Part shown: one piece after another, positions 1 through 8,220 of the stretch
Position numbering within the stretch: the first letter of the stretch is position 1
How the letters are laid out: every line of letters begins with the position of its first letter
NCBI GenBank assembly: GCA_045807745.1
Contig: JBJMGT010000012.1
Location: 124,001-188,000, forward strand
Origin: QHXQ01 sp045807745
Lineage (GTDB): Bacteria > Acidobacteriota > Blastocatellia > Pyrinomonadales > Pyrinomonadaceae
Direction of reading: 5' to 3'
Length of the DNA stretch: 64,000 nucleotides
Notes under the pieces: generated by a model
The model's input: the letters and a program-made list of their open reading frames with translations, nothing else
The model's database searches: none
Told to the model about the DNA's origin: nothing
Position numbers and translations under genes: made by a program

Positions 1-1
1 C

Positions 2-976
2 ATCGGGCTGGCGACAGCGCGCATGGCCGCCAAGCAGGGCGCACGACTCGTCCTTGCCGCGCGCAGCGAAGACGCGCTCAAGGAATTGGCGAGTGAGATC
101 AAGCAGGCGGGCGGCGAAGCCGCTTATGTTGTCGCCGACGTGGGACGCGAGGAAGACGTGCGGCGCATAGCGGATGGGGCAATCAGACAGTTCGGCGGCT
201 TCGACACGTGGATCAATAACGCCGGCGTTTCGATCTACGGCAAGCTGATGGACGTGCCCATCGCGGACTTGCGGCAACTCTTCGAGACGAATGTCTGGGG
301 CGTCGTCTATGGCTCGCGCGTAGCGGTGGAGCACCTGCGCGAACGCGGTGGCGCGCTCATCAATGTCGGCAGCACTTTGTCCGACCGGGCCATCCCGATT
401 CAAGGGATGTATAGCGCCTCGAAGCACGCCGTTAAAGGCTTCACCGACGCGCTGCGCATGGAGCTTGAGTTGGACAACGCGCCCATCTCAGTCACGCTCA
501 TCAAGCCGGCTGCGATTAACACGCCTTATAACGAACACGCTAAGAACTATATGGAGACTGAGCCGCAACACCCTGCGCCGGTCTACGCGCCGGAAGTTGT
601 GGCCGAGACGATCTTGTACTGCGCCGCGCACCCGGAGCGTGACGTATTCGTCGGCGCGGGCGGCAAGATGCTCTCGGCGCTAGGGCAGTACGCGCCGCGT
701 CTGACCGACAAGGTGATGGAGAATGTGATGGTCGGACAACAGGAGTCGGACAAGCCGCCGCACCCGCGCGATGAGAATGGTCTCTACCGGGCCAACAACG
801 ACCTGCGCGCGCACGGCAACTACGAGGGGCACGTCGCCGAGTCGAGCCTCTATACGAAGGCGTCGCTCCATCCGCTCGTCACCGGCGCGCTCCTTGTGGG
901 CGCGGGGCTGGCCTTCGGCGCGCTCTGGCGGCCCAAGTCGAACGGCAACGGACACGAGAGAAAGGATGAAGGATGA
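2..976 (+). CDS. Short-chain dehydrogenase/reductase (5' partial)
   Basis: An NAD(P)-dependent oxidoreductase of the classical SDR family; its substrate cannot be read from sequence. The frame is open from base 2 and begins inside the nucleotide-binding motif (GIGLATARMAAKQGA), so the true start lies upstream of the window and the ATG at 23 is internal. NNAG (residues about 66-69 from that ATG), the catalytic serine in NVGSTLS and the YSASK active site are present. After the SDR fold comes a tail of about 90 residues ending in a hydrophobic stretch (TGALLVGAGLAFGALW), a likely C-terminal membrane anchor. The last codons and the TGA stop fall inside a 7-bp repeat array (961-1011). The next gene is convergent. 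Confidence 0.9.
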   Translation: MGLATARMAAKQGARLVLAARSEDALKELASEIKQAGGEAAYVVADVGREEDVRRIADGAIRQFGGFDTWINNAGVSIYGKLMDVPIADLRQLFETNVWGVVYGSRVAVEHLRERGGALINVGSTLSDRAIPIQGMYSASKHAVKGFTDALRMELELDNAPISVTLIKPAAINTPYNEHAKNYMETEPQHPAPVYAPEVVAETILYCAAHPERDVFVGAGGKMLSALGQYAPRLTDKVMENVMVGQQESDKPPHPRDENGLYRANNDLRAHGNYEGHVAESSLYTKASLHPLVTGALLVGAGLAFGALWRPKSNGNGHERKDEG

Positions 977-1011
977 ATAAAGAACAGATCATCCTTCATC
1001 CTTCATCCTTT
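961..1011. repeat. Heptamer inverted repeat, locus A
   Basis: GGATGAA units are repeated in tandem at 961-977 and, in reverse orientation, at 995-1011 with a third unit just before. The two 17-nt arms are perfectly complementary, with a loop of about 17 nt. The left arm supplies the stop codon of the dehydrogenase and the right arm ends 2 nt before the stop of the convergent CreD-like gene. It could end transcription from both sides, but there is no long T tract. It belongs to a class of heptamer hairpins also seen at 2361, 4436, 8149 and 31443. Confidence 0.85.
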
Positions 1012-1013
1012 GC

Positions 1014-2261
1014 TTAGCTTCTCTGCGGCGGGGCTGCGGCGGCGGCCTCGCCGTTTTGCTTGCCTGCGAACTTCTCCGCCCAACGCACGCGCCCGGTGAT
1101 CTGCATCACGACGAAGAGCGTCAGGATCGAGCCGATGGTAACGGCCAGCCCGGTGAAGCCTTTGAAGAAGAAGGCGTAGGAGAAGAGCACGAGGTAGATG
1201 AACTGCGCGACCGCCGCCTCGCGCGTGGCGAAGCGTGTGCCGAGCACTAGGCGCAGATAGCTGACGACCAGAAAGATCGAGACGACCGACGAAACGGCGA
1301 ACGCCGTGTGGATCGAGACGTGATCGACCATATACGCCAGCAGCAGGTGGAACGAGAAGAAGGCGGTGGCGAGGAAGAAATAGTTCATCGGATGAAGTTC
1401 TAACCCGCGCATCGTCGTGATGATGAACATGAGAAAGAAGAAGAAGAACAGCGAGACCGGCGCGAACAGGCTGATGCGCCCCGCGAGCGGCCCCGGTTGC
1501 AGCTTCTCCGGCATCAACACGCCGATCTGATAACCGGTGACAAGATTTTTATAGTTCCATCCCAGTTCCCAACCGTCGGCCGTCTCCTGTTTATCCGTCG
1601 GCGAGAGCGTGTCGGGAAAATCTACAGCTTTGAAGTTCGTGCGCACTTTGAGATCGAAATCGTGCACCTGCGCCACGTTGCCGCCGAAGCTGTAACGCCA
1701 GTCGGTTAAGCCTTGCGAGCGGTAAGCGATCTTTAGCGTCGCCGTCTTGCCCGCCGCGACTTTAGCTGTGCCGGCGGTCGTGCGTTGATTGTTCGTCAAT
1801 GTCACAGGCGCGTCGTCCACAGTGAATTGCAGGTCATCGTAAATTGCGCGCTCGGCTGGGAAGTTCAAAGTGAATGTGACCTGATCCTGATCGGTTGTGT
1901 TGTGGAAGGTGTACGTACCCGCAAAGTCCACCGTGTAGGTGCTGTACCAGAGCAAGCCCTTCTGTCTATGCGCGAGGTCGAGCACGACATTGATGTGGCT
2001 GCTGTCAAGCGGCAGCGCGACCGTCTCCGTCTGCGCGACCAACTGCTTCTTCCCATTCTCGATCAGCTCAACCTGCTTCGTGATCGAGACGGCCGCCGCG
2101 GGCGGCGACTGGTTCTGCGGCGCGCCCCAGTTGGCGACGACGTGATCTGCGAGCGCCGAGTCGGACGAATAGGTGCGCTCAAAGATGGTTGCGCCGAGCA
2201 CCAGCCACGCGACGGTGGCGCAGGCAAAGATGACGGCGATGGCGATGATTCGTTTCAGCAT
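1014..2261 (-). CDS. CreD-like inner membrane protein
   Basis: A membrane protein of 415 residues. There is one N-terminal transmembrane segment (LKRIIAIAVIFACATVAWLV), about 250 residues of soluble beta-rich sequence, then five or six closely spaced transmembrane helices starting near ISLFAPVSLFFFFFLMFI. The HPMNYFFLATAFFSFHLLLA stretch followed by a conserved His resembles the C-terminal membrane domain of CreD/CbrC proteins. The role of CreD itself (envelope stress, colicin and beta-lactam tolerance in enterobacteria) is poorly defined, so no function is assigned. The start chosen is ATG 2261, preceded by AAGGGAG 11 nt upstream; an in-frame start at 2315 lacks this site. It stands alone on its strand, convergent with the dehydrogenase. 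Confidence 0.65.
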   Translation of the reverse strand: MLKRIIAIAVIFACATVAWLVLGATIFERTYSSDSALADHVVANWGAPQNQSPPAAAVSITKQVELIENGKKQLVAQTETVALPLDSSHINVVLDLAHRQKGLLWYSTYTVDFAGTYTFHNTTDQDQVTFTLNFPAERAIYDDLQFTVDDAPVTLTNNQRTTAGTAKVAAGKTATLKIAYRSQGLTDWRYSFGGNVAQVHDFDLKVRTNFKAVDFPDTLSPTDKQETADGWELGWNYKNLVTGYQIGVLMPEKLQPGPLAGRISLFAPVSLFFFFFLMFIITTMRGLELHPMNYFFLATAFFSFHLLLAYMVDHVSIHTAFAVSSVVSIFLVVSYLRLVLGTRFATREAAVAQFIYLVLFSYAFFFKGFTGLAVTIGSILTLFVVMQITGRVRWAEKFAGKQNGEAAAAAPPQRS

Positions 2262-2360
2262 AGATTGGTCAACTCCCTTCGTCGTTATTAAACGCCCACC
2301 ATACTGCATCGGCACGAGCGCATGCCACGCCGGTTAGCTGTGGCTGCCCACAGCCGTGTG

Positions 2361-2477
2361 AAGTGACGAGTGACGAGTGGCAAGTGACGAGCAGGAAAAA
2401 GCGGGCCGGAGGTTAACTCCGGCCGCTTTTGATCTGTTTGACTTGTCACTCGTCACTTGTCACTCGTCACTGCTTTA
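2361..2477. repeat. Heptamer inverted repeat flanking a terminator, locus B
   Basis: Tandem AGTGACG units form a left arm (about 2362-2391) and an inverted right arm (about 2441-2477). The arms match at roughly 26 of 30 positions. Between them sits a GC-rich hairpin with A and T tracts (2396-2430). Reading the minus strand, the right arm begins AAAGCAGTGACGAGTGAC and is nearly identical to the arms of locus D at 31443. The last codons and the stop of the gene ending at 2453 lie in this right arm. Confidence 0.85.
2396..2430 (-). terminator. Rho-independent terminator
   Basis: GCGG-CCGGAG pairs with CTCCGG-CCGC around a GTTAA loop, with a single bulged G. On the minus strand the stem is followed by five T residues (AAAAA at 2396-2400 on the plus strand), so it would end transcripts of the gene stopping at 2453. 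A TTTT on the plus side makes it potentially bidirectional. Confidence 0.75.
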
Positions 2478-4402
2478 TCCTTATCCTTCTTCTCCAACAC
2501 CGCGCGGGCGATGGCGAGCGTGGCGACGGCGCGGGGACTTTCGCCGTTGAAGGCGCGCGCGAATTCGATGGCGCGATCCATGTCTTCGCGCGCGATCTTG
2601 CTGAAGATGCCGGTCAGATCAAAGCTGTCGGACGAGGTGCTGTTGACTGACCCCCAGCCCTTGGCGCGGAACATGCCCACCAGCTTGCCGTCCTCGCCGC
2701 TGAAATTATCGAGTGCGTTGACGATCTTGACGAGGTCTGGCAACTGCTCCCAAGCACGCGTGTGATCCAGATCGTAAATCTCCGTGAGCACTGAGAGCAT
2801 GGCGCGGGCGCGGTCGGGGTCGGCGGCGTCGATGCGCTGCGCTTCCTGCCCGGCCATGTCGAGCGTTTCAAGCGCGCGTCCACGGTCGTCCTTCGCCAGC
2901 AGCCGCGCCGCTTGTGTGTAAGCGTAGACGCGTTGCACGTGGGTCAGGTCGCCATCGGCAGCGAGGCGCAGCAGTTCGGGCGCGTCCTTCTTTTCGCTGG
3001 CGCGCATGACACCGACGTAGTCTAAGTAAGAGCGCAACTGGCGGCGTGCATCGGGGTCGCTGATCTTGTCTGTGAGATCGCGCGCGCGGGCAAAATCCTG
3101 TTTGCGTTGCGCCGCAAAGACCGCCGCGATGTAAGCCTGATCGCGCGCGTCGGGCGTGCTCGCGGTCTTGAGCCGGTCGAGCGCATCCTGAACGGGGTCG
3201 CGGCCCGAGTCATTGCCAGAACGCAAGCCCTCGGTCAACATCGATTCGCGCCCGGTGCGCCAACTCTCCGGCGCGTCGGGCGTCAAGGCCGCAAGCTGTG
3301 TGCGCAGCAGCGGCGCTTTGTCCGAGCCGTACTGCTCGAAGAGCGGCAGCAGGCGCGCGATGATGGCGTATGTGCCGACGCGCCCGGCCGTCGAGTGATC
3401 TTGATCAGGCGGCGGGAGCGGACGCAGCAGTACTTGCGCGCCGACATTGAAGAAGGCCGCGCGCAGCTCGGCCGGTATCTCTGCGGTCGCGGGCTTCGCT
3501 TGCCAGCCTTGCGAACTCCAACCGCCGGTACGACTGACCGAGACGAACAGCGACGGCGAGAAGAGATAGGACGAGAGCTGCGAGACGGTGTTGGCATCGG
3601 CCGTCGGATCGGCGACGACGCCGGTCAGCAAGGAGCGATAGAGTTGATCCGCGTCCGTCGGCGCGTAGGCGCGCAGGCCCACGAGGAATTGCAGGCCCGG
3701 AATCGAGATGCGTGCGAGCGCCGGCAGCGCGAACTGTTTGGCCTGTTCCACGTCGCCGCTTTCCAACAACTGCCGCGCAAGCTCCAGCCGGTGCGTCATC
3801 GCTGAAGACAACTGGTTCCGATCCGGCGCGTCGTCGTCAGTGGCCTTGGGTGTCTCGGTCTGGGCAACGTCCGCCTCCTGCTTGCGCGCCTCATCAAGTT
3901 TCGTCAACAACTCTTCACCGAGCGCGCGGTCGCGTTTGGCCGCCAGCCGCAAAATTTCAGGGCGCACACGCGGACTGCCGGACAGGATCACCGTACCATT
4001 ATTCTGCTTTATCTGCCGGTCGCGCTCTTCGTCCTCTTTGTGCTGGGCCTCGCGATCGGCCACTTCGGCTGCGTCCCACGCGCGCCGGAACAGACTCTTC
4101 GCGCGCTCCTGATCCAGCGCCCACAAAGCATCTGCGGCGCGGGCCTGCACGCGCGCACGCAACGCCGCATCGTGGAAGCCGCGCGCCTCATCGGCGAGCG
4201 CGTTGATGAGCGAGATAGCGTTGGCGCGCCGCGTCTCGGCGAGCGGATCGACGGCCGCCGTGCGCGTCCCGACCACAGGCTTGTTGCCGCGCGGCTTGTT
4301 CGCGGCCGCACCACCGCCGGCCGGCGTCTGCGCGCAGACCGCTGCGGCGCATAATAGCCCCGACGCGAATGCGCTGGCGCGTAGGCGAAGACGAAGACTC
4401 AT
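2453..4402 (-). CDS. Secreted alpha-helical repeat protein, paralogue 1
   Basis: A 649-residue protein of unrecognised function. It has a signal peptide (LRASAFASGLLCAAAVCAQT), a short Ala/Pro linker and then long helical sequence rich in Arg, Ala, Glu and Leu, suggesting a HEAT- or TPR-like solenoid. It is clearly paralogous to the gene at 5030-6973: both share ISLINALADEARGFHD-like sequence near residue 60, a DxERxKxLFRRAWDAAE segment, LRLAAKRDRALGEELL near residue 150, and a C-terminal AREDMDRAIEFARAF-type repeat. The final six residues and the stop are encoded by a heptamer repeat array, implying that the present C-terminus was set by that element. Likely periplasmic or secreted; no catalytic motif is visible. 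Confidence 0.75.
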   Translation of the reverse strand: MSLRLRLRASAFASGLLCAAAVCAQTPAGGGAAANKPRGNKPVVGTRTAAVDPLAETRRANAISLINALADEARGFHDAALRARVQARAADALWALDQERAKSLFRRAWDAAEVADREAQHKEDEERDRQIKQNNGTVILSGSPRVRPEILRLAAKRDRALGEELLTKLDEARKQEADVAQTETPKATDDDAPDRNQLSSAMTHRLELARQLLESGDVEQAKQFALPALARISIPGLQFLVGLRAYAPTDADQLYRSLLTGVVADPTADANTVSQLSSYLFSPSLFVSVSRTGGWSSQGWQAKPATAEIPAELRAAFFNVGAQVLLRPLPPPDQDHSTAGRVGTYAIIARLLPLFEQYGSDKAPLLRTQLAALTPDAPESWRTGRESMLTEGLRSGNDSGRDPVQDALDRLKTASTPDARDQAYIAAVFAAQRKQDFARARDLTDKISDPDARRQLRSYLDYVGVMRASEKKDAPELLRLAADGDLTHVQRVYAYTQAARLLAKDDRGRALETLDMAGQEAQRIDAADPDRARAMLSVLTEIYDLDHTRAWEQLPDLVKIVNALDNFSGEDGKLVGMFRAKGWGSVNSTSSDSFDLTGIFSKIAREDMDRAIEFARAFNGESPRAVATLAIARAVLEKKDKDKAVTSDK

Positions 4403-4435
4403 GACAACTTACTCCTTAAGAAAAACTGTACATCA

Positions 4436-4475
4436 TGAATCGTGAAGAGAAACCGGTTTCCCTCTTCACGATTCA
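4436..4475. repeat. Short palindromic hairpin, locus E
   Basis: A near-perfect palindrome with almost no loop: TGAATCGTGAAGAGAAACC pairs with the following GGTTTCCCTCTTCACGATTCA. The arm contains GTGAATC-GTGAAGA, two 7-bp units sharing a GTGAA core, which recalls the heptamer hairpins elsewhere in the window. It lies between the phosphatase stop (4517) and the start of the gene at 4402, so it could be a terminator or processing site between them. Confidence 0.65.
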
Positions 4476-4516
4476 CTACCGCCGGGCAGCAGCGGCGCGC
4501 ACGAACCTTTGATCTA

Positions 4517-5005
4517 CTAACTTTCGGCAAACTGTGCGACCCACTGACGTTGCTCTTCTGTATCTGGAACAGCGCAGCCGCGCGCATCCTCAATCTTTTC
4601 AAAAGCCTTATCAACAGAAACATCGTTAAGAACCAAAACACAAGCCGCGATGAGCGCCGATCTCCCGATGCCTTGGCGACAATGTATCACCACGCTCCGA
4701 TCTTCCTTAAGAAGATTCGCCAGCTTTCGGGCGAAGTCTAAAGTACCTCTCGGCGAGAGCGGGATGTTTCTATCTTTGATAGGAAACGAAAGATAGGAAA
4801 TGCCGTTTGCTTCGCACAAAGATTGCTCTTCCGCGATCTCAAGCTCTGCGATTTCCTCTCGTTCAAGCAGCGAGACAACAGCATCAACGCCAGACATTTT
4901 CAGAGACCGAATCTCGTCTTCGAGCCAGTCACCGCCACGCGGACGCGGCATGATGCCAAGACGCCCAGATTGAAGGTCGCTAATCCAATAGACTCTTACC
5001 TGCAT
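4517..5005 (-). CDS. Dual-specificity/tyrosine-type protein phosphatase
   Basis: A cysteine-based phosphatase. The P-loop HCRQGIGRS matches HCxxGxxRS (Cys nucleophile, Arg phosphate binder), and an upstream Asp in FPIKDRNIP may be the general acid. With 162 residues it is a single-domain enzyme, probably cytoplasmic, acting on phosphorylated protein or another phosphate ester. The start chosen is ATG 5005; an in-frame TTG at 5029 would overlap the upstream gene's end and is less likely. The gene sits 24 nt after the stop of paralogue 2 and before paralogue 1, and is visibly AT-richer than its neighbours (for example TATCAACAG, AAGATTCGCC). It may therefore have been inserted between two duplicated genes. 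Confidence 0.8.
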   Translation of the reverse strand: MQVRVYWISDLQSGRLGIMPRPRGGDWLEDEIRSLKMSGVDAVVSLLEREEIAELEIAEEQSLCEANGISYLSFPIKDRNIPLSPRGTLDFARKLANLLKEDRSVVIHCRQGIGRSALIAACVLVLNDVSVDKAFEKIEDARGCAVPDTEEQRQWVAQFAES

Positions 5006-5029
5006 ACCCAATCGAAGACGGCATAACAA

Positions 5030-6973
5030 TTAGCCTTTGGCTTTCGCCTTCTCGGTCAGCACGGCGCGCGCGACGGCGAGTGTGGCGGTGGCGCGCGGCG
5101 CTTCGCCAGTGAACGCCTTGGCCAGATCGACCGCGCGGTTCATGTCCTCTTGCGCGAGGGCGGCGAAGATGCCGCCGAGGTCGAGCGTCGGCGCGGGGAA
5201 GTTGATCGTCATGCGCCCGGCGCGTGACTGCACGCGCGCCGCCAGTCCAGCGTCTGTGCCGGTGAAGTCGGGCGCGGCGTTCGCCGCTTTGATCGCCTCA
5301 GACATGATCTCCCATGCGCGATTGTGATCGACTTTGAAGAACTGCGTGGCGACGGCGACGAGACTGCGCGGTCGGTCAGGGTCTTCGCCGTCTATGTGCC
5401 GCGCCGCTTCGGCGGCCGCTTCGAGCGCCTCGATGGCGCGTGGGCGGTCGTTCTCAACGAGCAGACGCGCCGCTTCGGTCAAGCCCCAAGTGCGCTGCAC
5501 GGGCGTTAGCTCACCCGTCTGCGCGAGGCGCAGGGCTTCCGCGCCGTCCTTCTTCTGGATTGCTTCGTTAGCGGCGGCGAAATCGACGAAGGCGCGCACC
5601 TGCTGGCGCAAGTCCGTGTTCTCGATCTTGTCGGCGAAATCACGCGCGCGCGAATCGTGTTTGAACGTGGCGGCCATGGCCGCGTTCATGTAAGCGAGGT
5701 CGCGCTGGTCTGATGTCTGCGCGCGGTTCACTTGATCGAGCGAGTCCTGCACCTGATCGCGCTCCGGCGCGTTCGTCAGCCCGCGCATGAGGTCTCGATC
5801 CATCTCGGCGCGTTCGGGCGCGGGCACGTCGGGCGTGAGCGTGGCGAGCCGCGCGCGCAACTGGGCCGCGCCGTCGGGCGCGTGCTGTTCAATGAACGGC
5901 AGCAAGCGCGCGGTGACGAAGTAAGCGCCGTCGCGCCCCGCACTTGAACTGTCCTGATCGGCTTGCTGGAGCGGCCGCATGAGCACCGCGACGGCCGCGC
6001 GGCTGAACGCCTGCTTCACGGCCGCGGGCATGTCGGCGGGCGGCACGATATCCCTGCGGCGCTGGCTGATAGAGGTGTTGCCGCCCGGCTGGACGACCAT
6101 GTACAGATGCGGCGTCAGCACGTAGGACGAGAGCAACAGGATACTGTTGGCGTCCGCTTCGGGATCGACGATCGTGCGGCCTAAGAGCGCCATGTAGCGT
6201 TGGTCTGCCCCTTCCGGATTCTTCTCGCGCAACTCGACGAGGAACTCGACCACCATCTCGTAAGGTTTAACGAGGGCTGGTTCGGCGAATTGGAGCGCGC
6301 GGTCTGCGTCGCCATCATTAAGAAAGTCTGTCGCGAGACTCAGGCGGCGCGCGATCTCAGGCGGTGTCGCATAAGGATCGCGTCGACTCTGCTGTTGCGG
6401 CGCAGAGTTCGACCCGGCACTCGGCGCAGAGGCGCTGCCCGCAGTCGCGGCGGCGCTCGTCAGATTCGCGTCCTCTTGCTTCTTGGCCTCTTCAAGTTTC
6501 GCCAGTAGTTCTTCGCCGAGCGCGCGGTCGCGCTTAGCAGCGAGGCGCAACACTTCACGCCGCATGTCCGGCCGGTTGAGGTTCGTCGCCAGACGCGGGC
6601 CAGTCCCTTGCGCGCGCCGCTCCGACTCACGCACTCGTAAGTTCTCGCGGTCGGCGGCCTCGGCCGCGTCCCACGCACGCCGGAAGAGCGCCTTCGAGCG
6701 CTCCTTGTCTGTGTCCCACAACACGTCGGCCGCTTGCGCCTGCACGCGCGCGCGCAAGGTCTCATCGTGAAAACCACGCGCCTCGTCGGCAAGCGAGTTG
6801 ATGAGACCGGCGGCCTGCATACGTCGTTGGGCCGCGAGCGGATCAGCGGCGGCGCGCACAGACGAATCGCTCGCCGTCGTCTTCTTCGGCTTCGCGGGCG
6901 ACTGCGCATAGGCCGCTGACGGCAGCGTCAATAAACAGAGCGCGACCGCAAAGCGACGGGTGTACTGAGACAT
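5030..6973 (-). CDS. Secreted alpha-helical repeat protein, paralogue 2
   Basis: A 647-residue paralogue of the protein at 2453-4402 and of unrecognised function. A signal peptide (RRFAVALCLLTLPSAAYAQS) is followed by helical repeats rich in Ala, Arg and Leu. AAGLINSLADEARGFHDETL (residues about 54-73), LFRRAWDAAEAADRE and LRLAAKRDRALGEELL are shared with paralogue 1. The C-terminal portion repeats short units of the form EDMxRAxDLAKAF. A low-complexity Ser/Ala/Gln insertion lies around residues 180-200. No enzyme motif is seen. It is the first gene of a minus-strand run (this gene, phosphatase, paralogue 1); a shared transcript is possible. Confidence 0.75.
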   Translation of the reverse strand: MSQYTRRFAVALCLLTLPSAAYAQSPAKPKKTTASDSSVRAAADPLAAQRRMQAAGLINSLADEARGFHDETLRARVQAQAADVLWDTDKERSKALFRRAWDAAEAADRENLRVRESERRAQGTGPRLATNLNRPDMRREVLRLAAKRDRALGEELLAKLEEAKKQEDANLTSAAATAGSASAPSAGSNSAPQQQSRRDPYATPPEIARRLSLATDFLNDGDADRALQFAEPALVKPYEMVVEFLVELREKNPEGADQRYMALLGRTIVDPEADANSILLLSSYVLTPHLYMVVQPGGNTSISQRRRDIVPPADMPAAVKQAFSRAAVAVLMRPLQQADQDSSSAGRDGAYFVTARLLPFIEQHAPDGAAQLRARLATLTPDVPAPERAEMDRDLMRGLTNAPERDQVQDSLDQVNRAQTSDQRDLAYMNAAMAATFKHDSRARDFADKIENTDLRQQVRAFVDFAAANEAIQKKDGAEALRLAQTGELTPVQRTWGLTEAARLLVENDRPRAIEALEAAAEAARHIDGEDPDRPRSLVAVATQFFKVDHNRAWEIMSEAIKAANAAPDFTGTDAGLAARVQSRAGRMTINFPAPTLDLGGIFAALAQEDMNRAVDLAKAFTGEAPRATATLAVARAVLTEKAKAKG

Positions 6974-7113
6974 GTTTCAAACTCCTCTTCGGGCGGCAGG
7001 CAAAAGAGCGCCCTGATGGGACTGGACTGCTTCGGTCACTTAAACGCCTATATCCTGACGTAGTTTCAAAAAAAGATCAGATGCGCGGCGGGTCGGGATT
7101 GTTAAGAATGTTA

Positions 7114-7155
7114 AGGGAGACAGCAGCGGCCGGGACGTGTCTTTGCTGTCTCCCT
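7114..7155 (-). terminator. Hairpin downstream of nfu-like gene
   Basis: A perfect 12-bp stem (AGGGAGACAGCA with TGCTGTCTCCCT) encloses an 18-nt loop, 17 nt after the stop of the minus-strand gene ending at 7172. There is only a weak T tract on the minus side, so termination is likely but not certain. Confidence 0.6.
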
Positions 7156-7171
7156 CAATGGTTGGAATTGT

Positions 7172-7738
7172 TCAGAGAGCGACGACTTCGAGTTCGGGAT
7201 CGACCTCTTGCTTGAGCATGCCTTCGATGGCCATGAGCGTGCCAGTGATCGAGCTGGGGCAACTGCCACACGCGCCCTGATATTTGATCGTGAGCGTGTT
7301 CTCTTTGATCCCTAGCACTTCGAGCCAGCCGCCGTCGCCCGCGAGCGCCGGACGGATGCGCTCGTCGAGAATCTCGTTAATGCGCAACAGGCGCGGGTCG
7401 TCGCTCAGCATCGCGCCGAGTGCGCCGCCCTCTGCGCCGGCTTCGGTCGCCAAGGGCGCGCCGCCCGTCGCGGCGGCCGCTGCGCGGATCGGGACGGCCA
7501 GACGCGGCAGCAGGTCGTCCCAGTCTTCCGCCTCTTCCTTCTCGACCGTGATCATGTTGCTCATGTAGAAGACTGAGACGACGGGGCCGACCTCAAAAAG
7601 CGCGCGCGCAAGCGGGTCGTCCGCCGCCTCGGTCGCGCTCTGAAACTGCCGCGCCGCGCCGTTCGAGACAGGCTCTTTGAGCACGAACTTGACGGCGTTC
7701 GGGTTGGGCGTCTCTTCGATGTTATCTATCTTTGGCAT
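7172..7738 (-). CDS. nfu: NifU/Nfu-type iron-sulfur cluster carrier
   Basis: A scaffold or carrier that receives a [4Fe-4S] cluster and passes it to apo-enzymes in the cytoplasm. The N-terminal 90 residues match the Nfu N-terminal domain (ETPNPNAVKFVL, then FYMSNMITVEK). The C-terminal 80 residues are a NifU C-terminal domain with the cluster-binding CxxC in GACGSCPSS. An Ala/Gly-rich linker joins them. The length of 188 residues fits the family. AGGGA lies 7 nt upstream of the ATG. It is monocistronic, followed by a hairpin at 7114. No isc or suf genes are nearby. Confidence 0.9.
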   Translation of the reverse strand: MPKIDNIEETPNPNAVKFVLKEPVSNGAARQFQSATEAADDPLARALFEVGPVVSVFYMSNMITVEKEEAEDWDDLLPRLAVPIRAAAAATGGAPLATEAGAEGGALGAMLSDDPRLLRINEILDERIRPALAGDGGWLEVLGIKENTLTIKYQGACGSCPSSITGTLMAIEGMLKQEVDPELEVVAL

Positions 7739-7812
7739 TAGCTATTCCCTTCAATCATTGCTGCCCACATTATAACGCGAACGGCCGCCTAGACCGAACG
7801 GGCACAGGCCCT

Positions 7813-7886
7813 GTCAGTACCGCCTGCGGTAGCGGGCGGGTACGTGTTACGCAGCAGACCCGCCCGCTACCGCAGGCGGTACTGAC
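7813..7886. repeat. Large perfect inverted repeat (REP-like)
   Basis: Two 29-nt arms (7813-7841 and 7858-7886) are exact reverse complements with a 16-nt loop. The arms start GTCAGTACCGCCTGCGG and end in a G-rich AGCGGGCGGGT. Each arm also contains the smaller palindrome ACCGCCTGCGGT. The shape is that of a REP/REPIN-type or miniature transposable repeat. There is no second copy in the window, so its repetitive nature is inferred from structure only. Confidence 0.75.
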
Positions 7887-8025
7887 TTGCTGCTTCAATC
7901 ACTTCCACAGCGCTAAAGCCGTGACTTAATTCACTGAAATGCGACGGCGCAGGTGTGCAGCCGACTACGATCGGATTATATCGTCGGCACGCAGAAAATT
8001 TAACAGCATCGCCAGCGAGAAATGA

Positions 8026-8054
8026 TTGTCAAATATAATGAACCGGACTATCAT
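8026..8054 (+). promoter_or_regulatory. Sigma70-type promoter upstream of bshA
   Basis: TTGTCA (8026-8031), a 17-nt spacer and TATCAT (8049-8054) in an AT-rich island. Transcription would start near 8061, giving a leader of about 160 nt that contains a stable hairpin and the heptamer array before the bshA start. Confidence 0.55.
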
Positions 8055-8103
8055 GCTTGGCATCTCGCTTGTCCCCCTTCCAACAGGTGAGACAAGTTGA
8101 GAA

Positions 8104-8140
8104 CGAGAGGCAGACGGTAGCGAGGGCTGTCTGCCTCTCG
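8104..8140 (+). terminator. Leader hairpin, possible attenuator
   Basis: A 12-bp perfect stem (CGAGAGGCAGAC with GTCTGCCTCTCG) and 13-nt loop, followed by CTATTTG. It lies between the predicted promoter at 8026 and bshA, so it could end a short leader RNA or attenuate bshA. The T tract is weak. A smaller CTTGTC/GACAAG stem may precede it around 8070-8097. Confidence 0.45.
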
Positions 8141-8148
8141 CTATTTGT

Positions 8149-8214
8149 AGATGCCAGATGTTAGATGTTAGATGTTAGTATTGACTAGCATCTGACATCT
8201 AACATCTGGCATCT
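8149..8214. repeat. Heptamer inverted repeat, locus C
   Basis: AGATGTT-type 7-bp units (AGATGCC, AGATGTT, AGATGTT, AGATGTT) form a left arm at 8149-8178. The inverted right arm at 8185-8214 matches at 28 of 30 positions; the two differences are T/C and remain G-U pairable in RNA. The right arm continues into GCTTTT immediately before the bshA ATG, leaving no recognisable Shine-Dalgarno sequence. Confidence 0.85.
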
Positions 8215-8220
8215 GCTTTT

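Larger units (their letters stand above)
7739..8220. other. 482-bp intergenic region between nfu and bshA
   Basis: No protein-coding frame is convincing here. In order it holds a 29-bp perfect inverted repeat (7813-7886), an AT-rich stretch (about 7990-8040), a sigma70-like promoter (8026-8054), a stable hairpin (8104-8140) and a heptamer inverted repeat (8149-8214) that runs up to the bshA start codon. Confidence 0.8.

Noticed and set aside
4517..5005. Phosphatase gene as an integron cassette because of its composition
   Set aside because: The nearest core-like sequence (GTTAGTA at its stop) does not fit GTTRRRY, and no partner lies at the other end.
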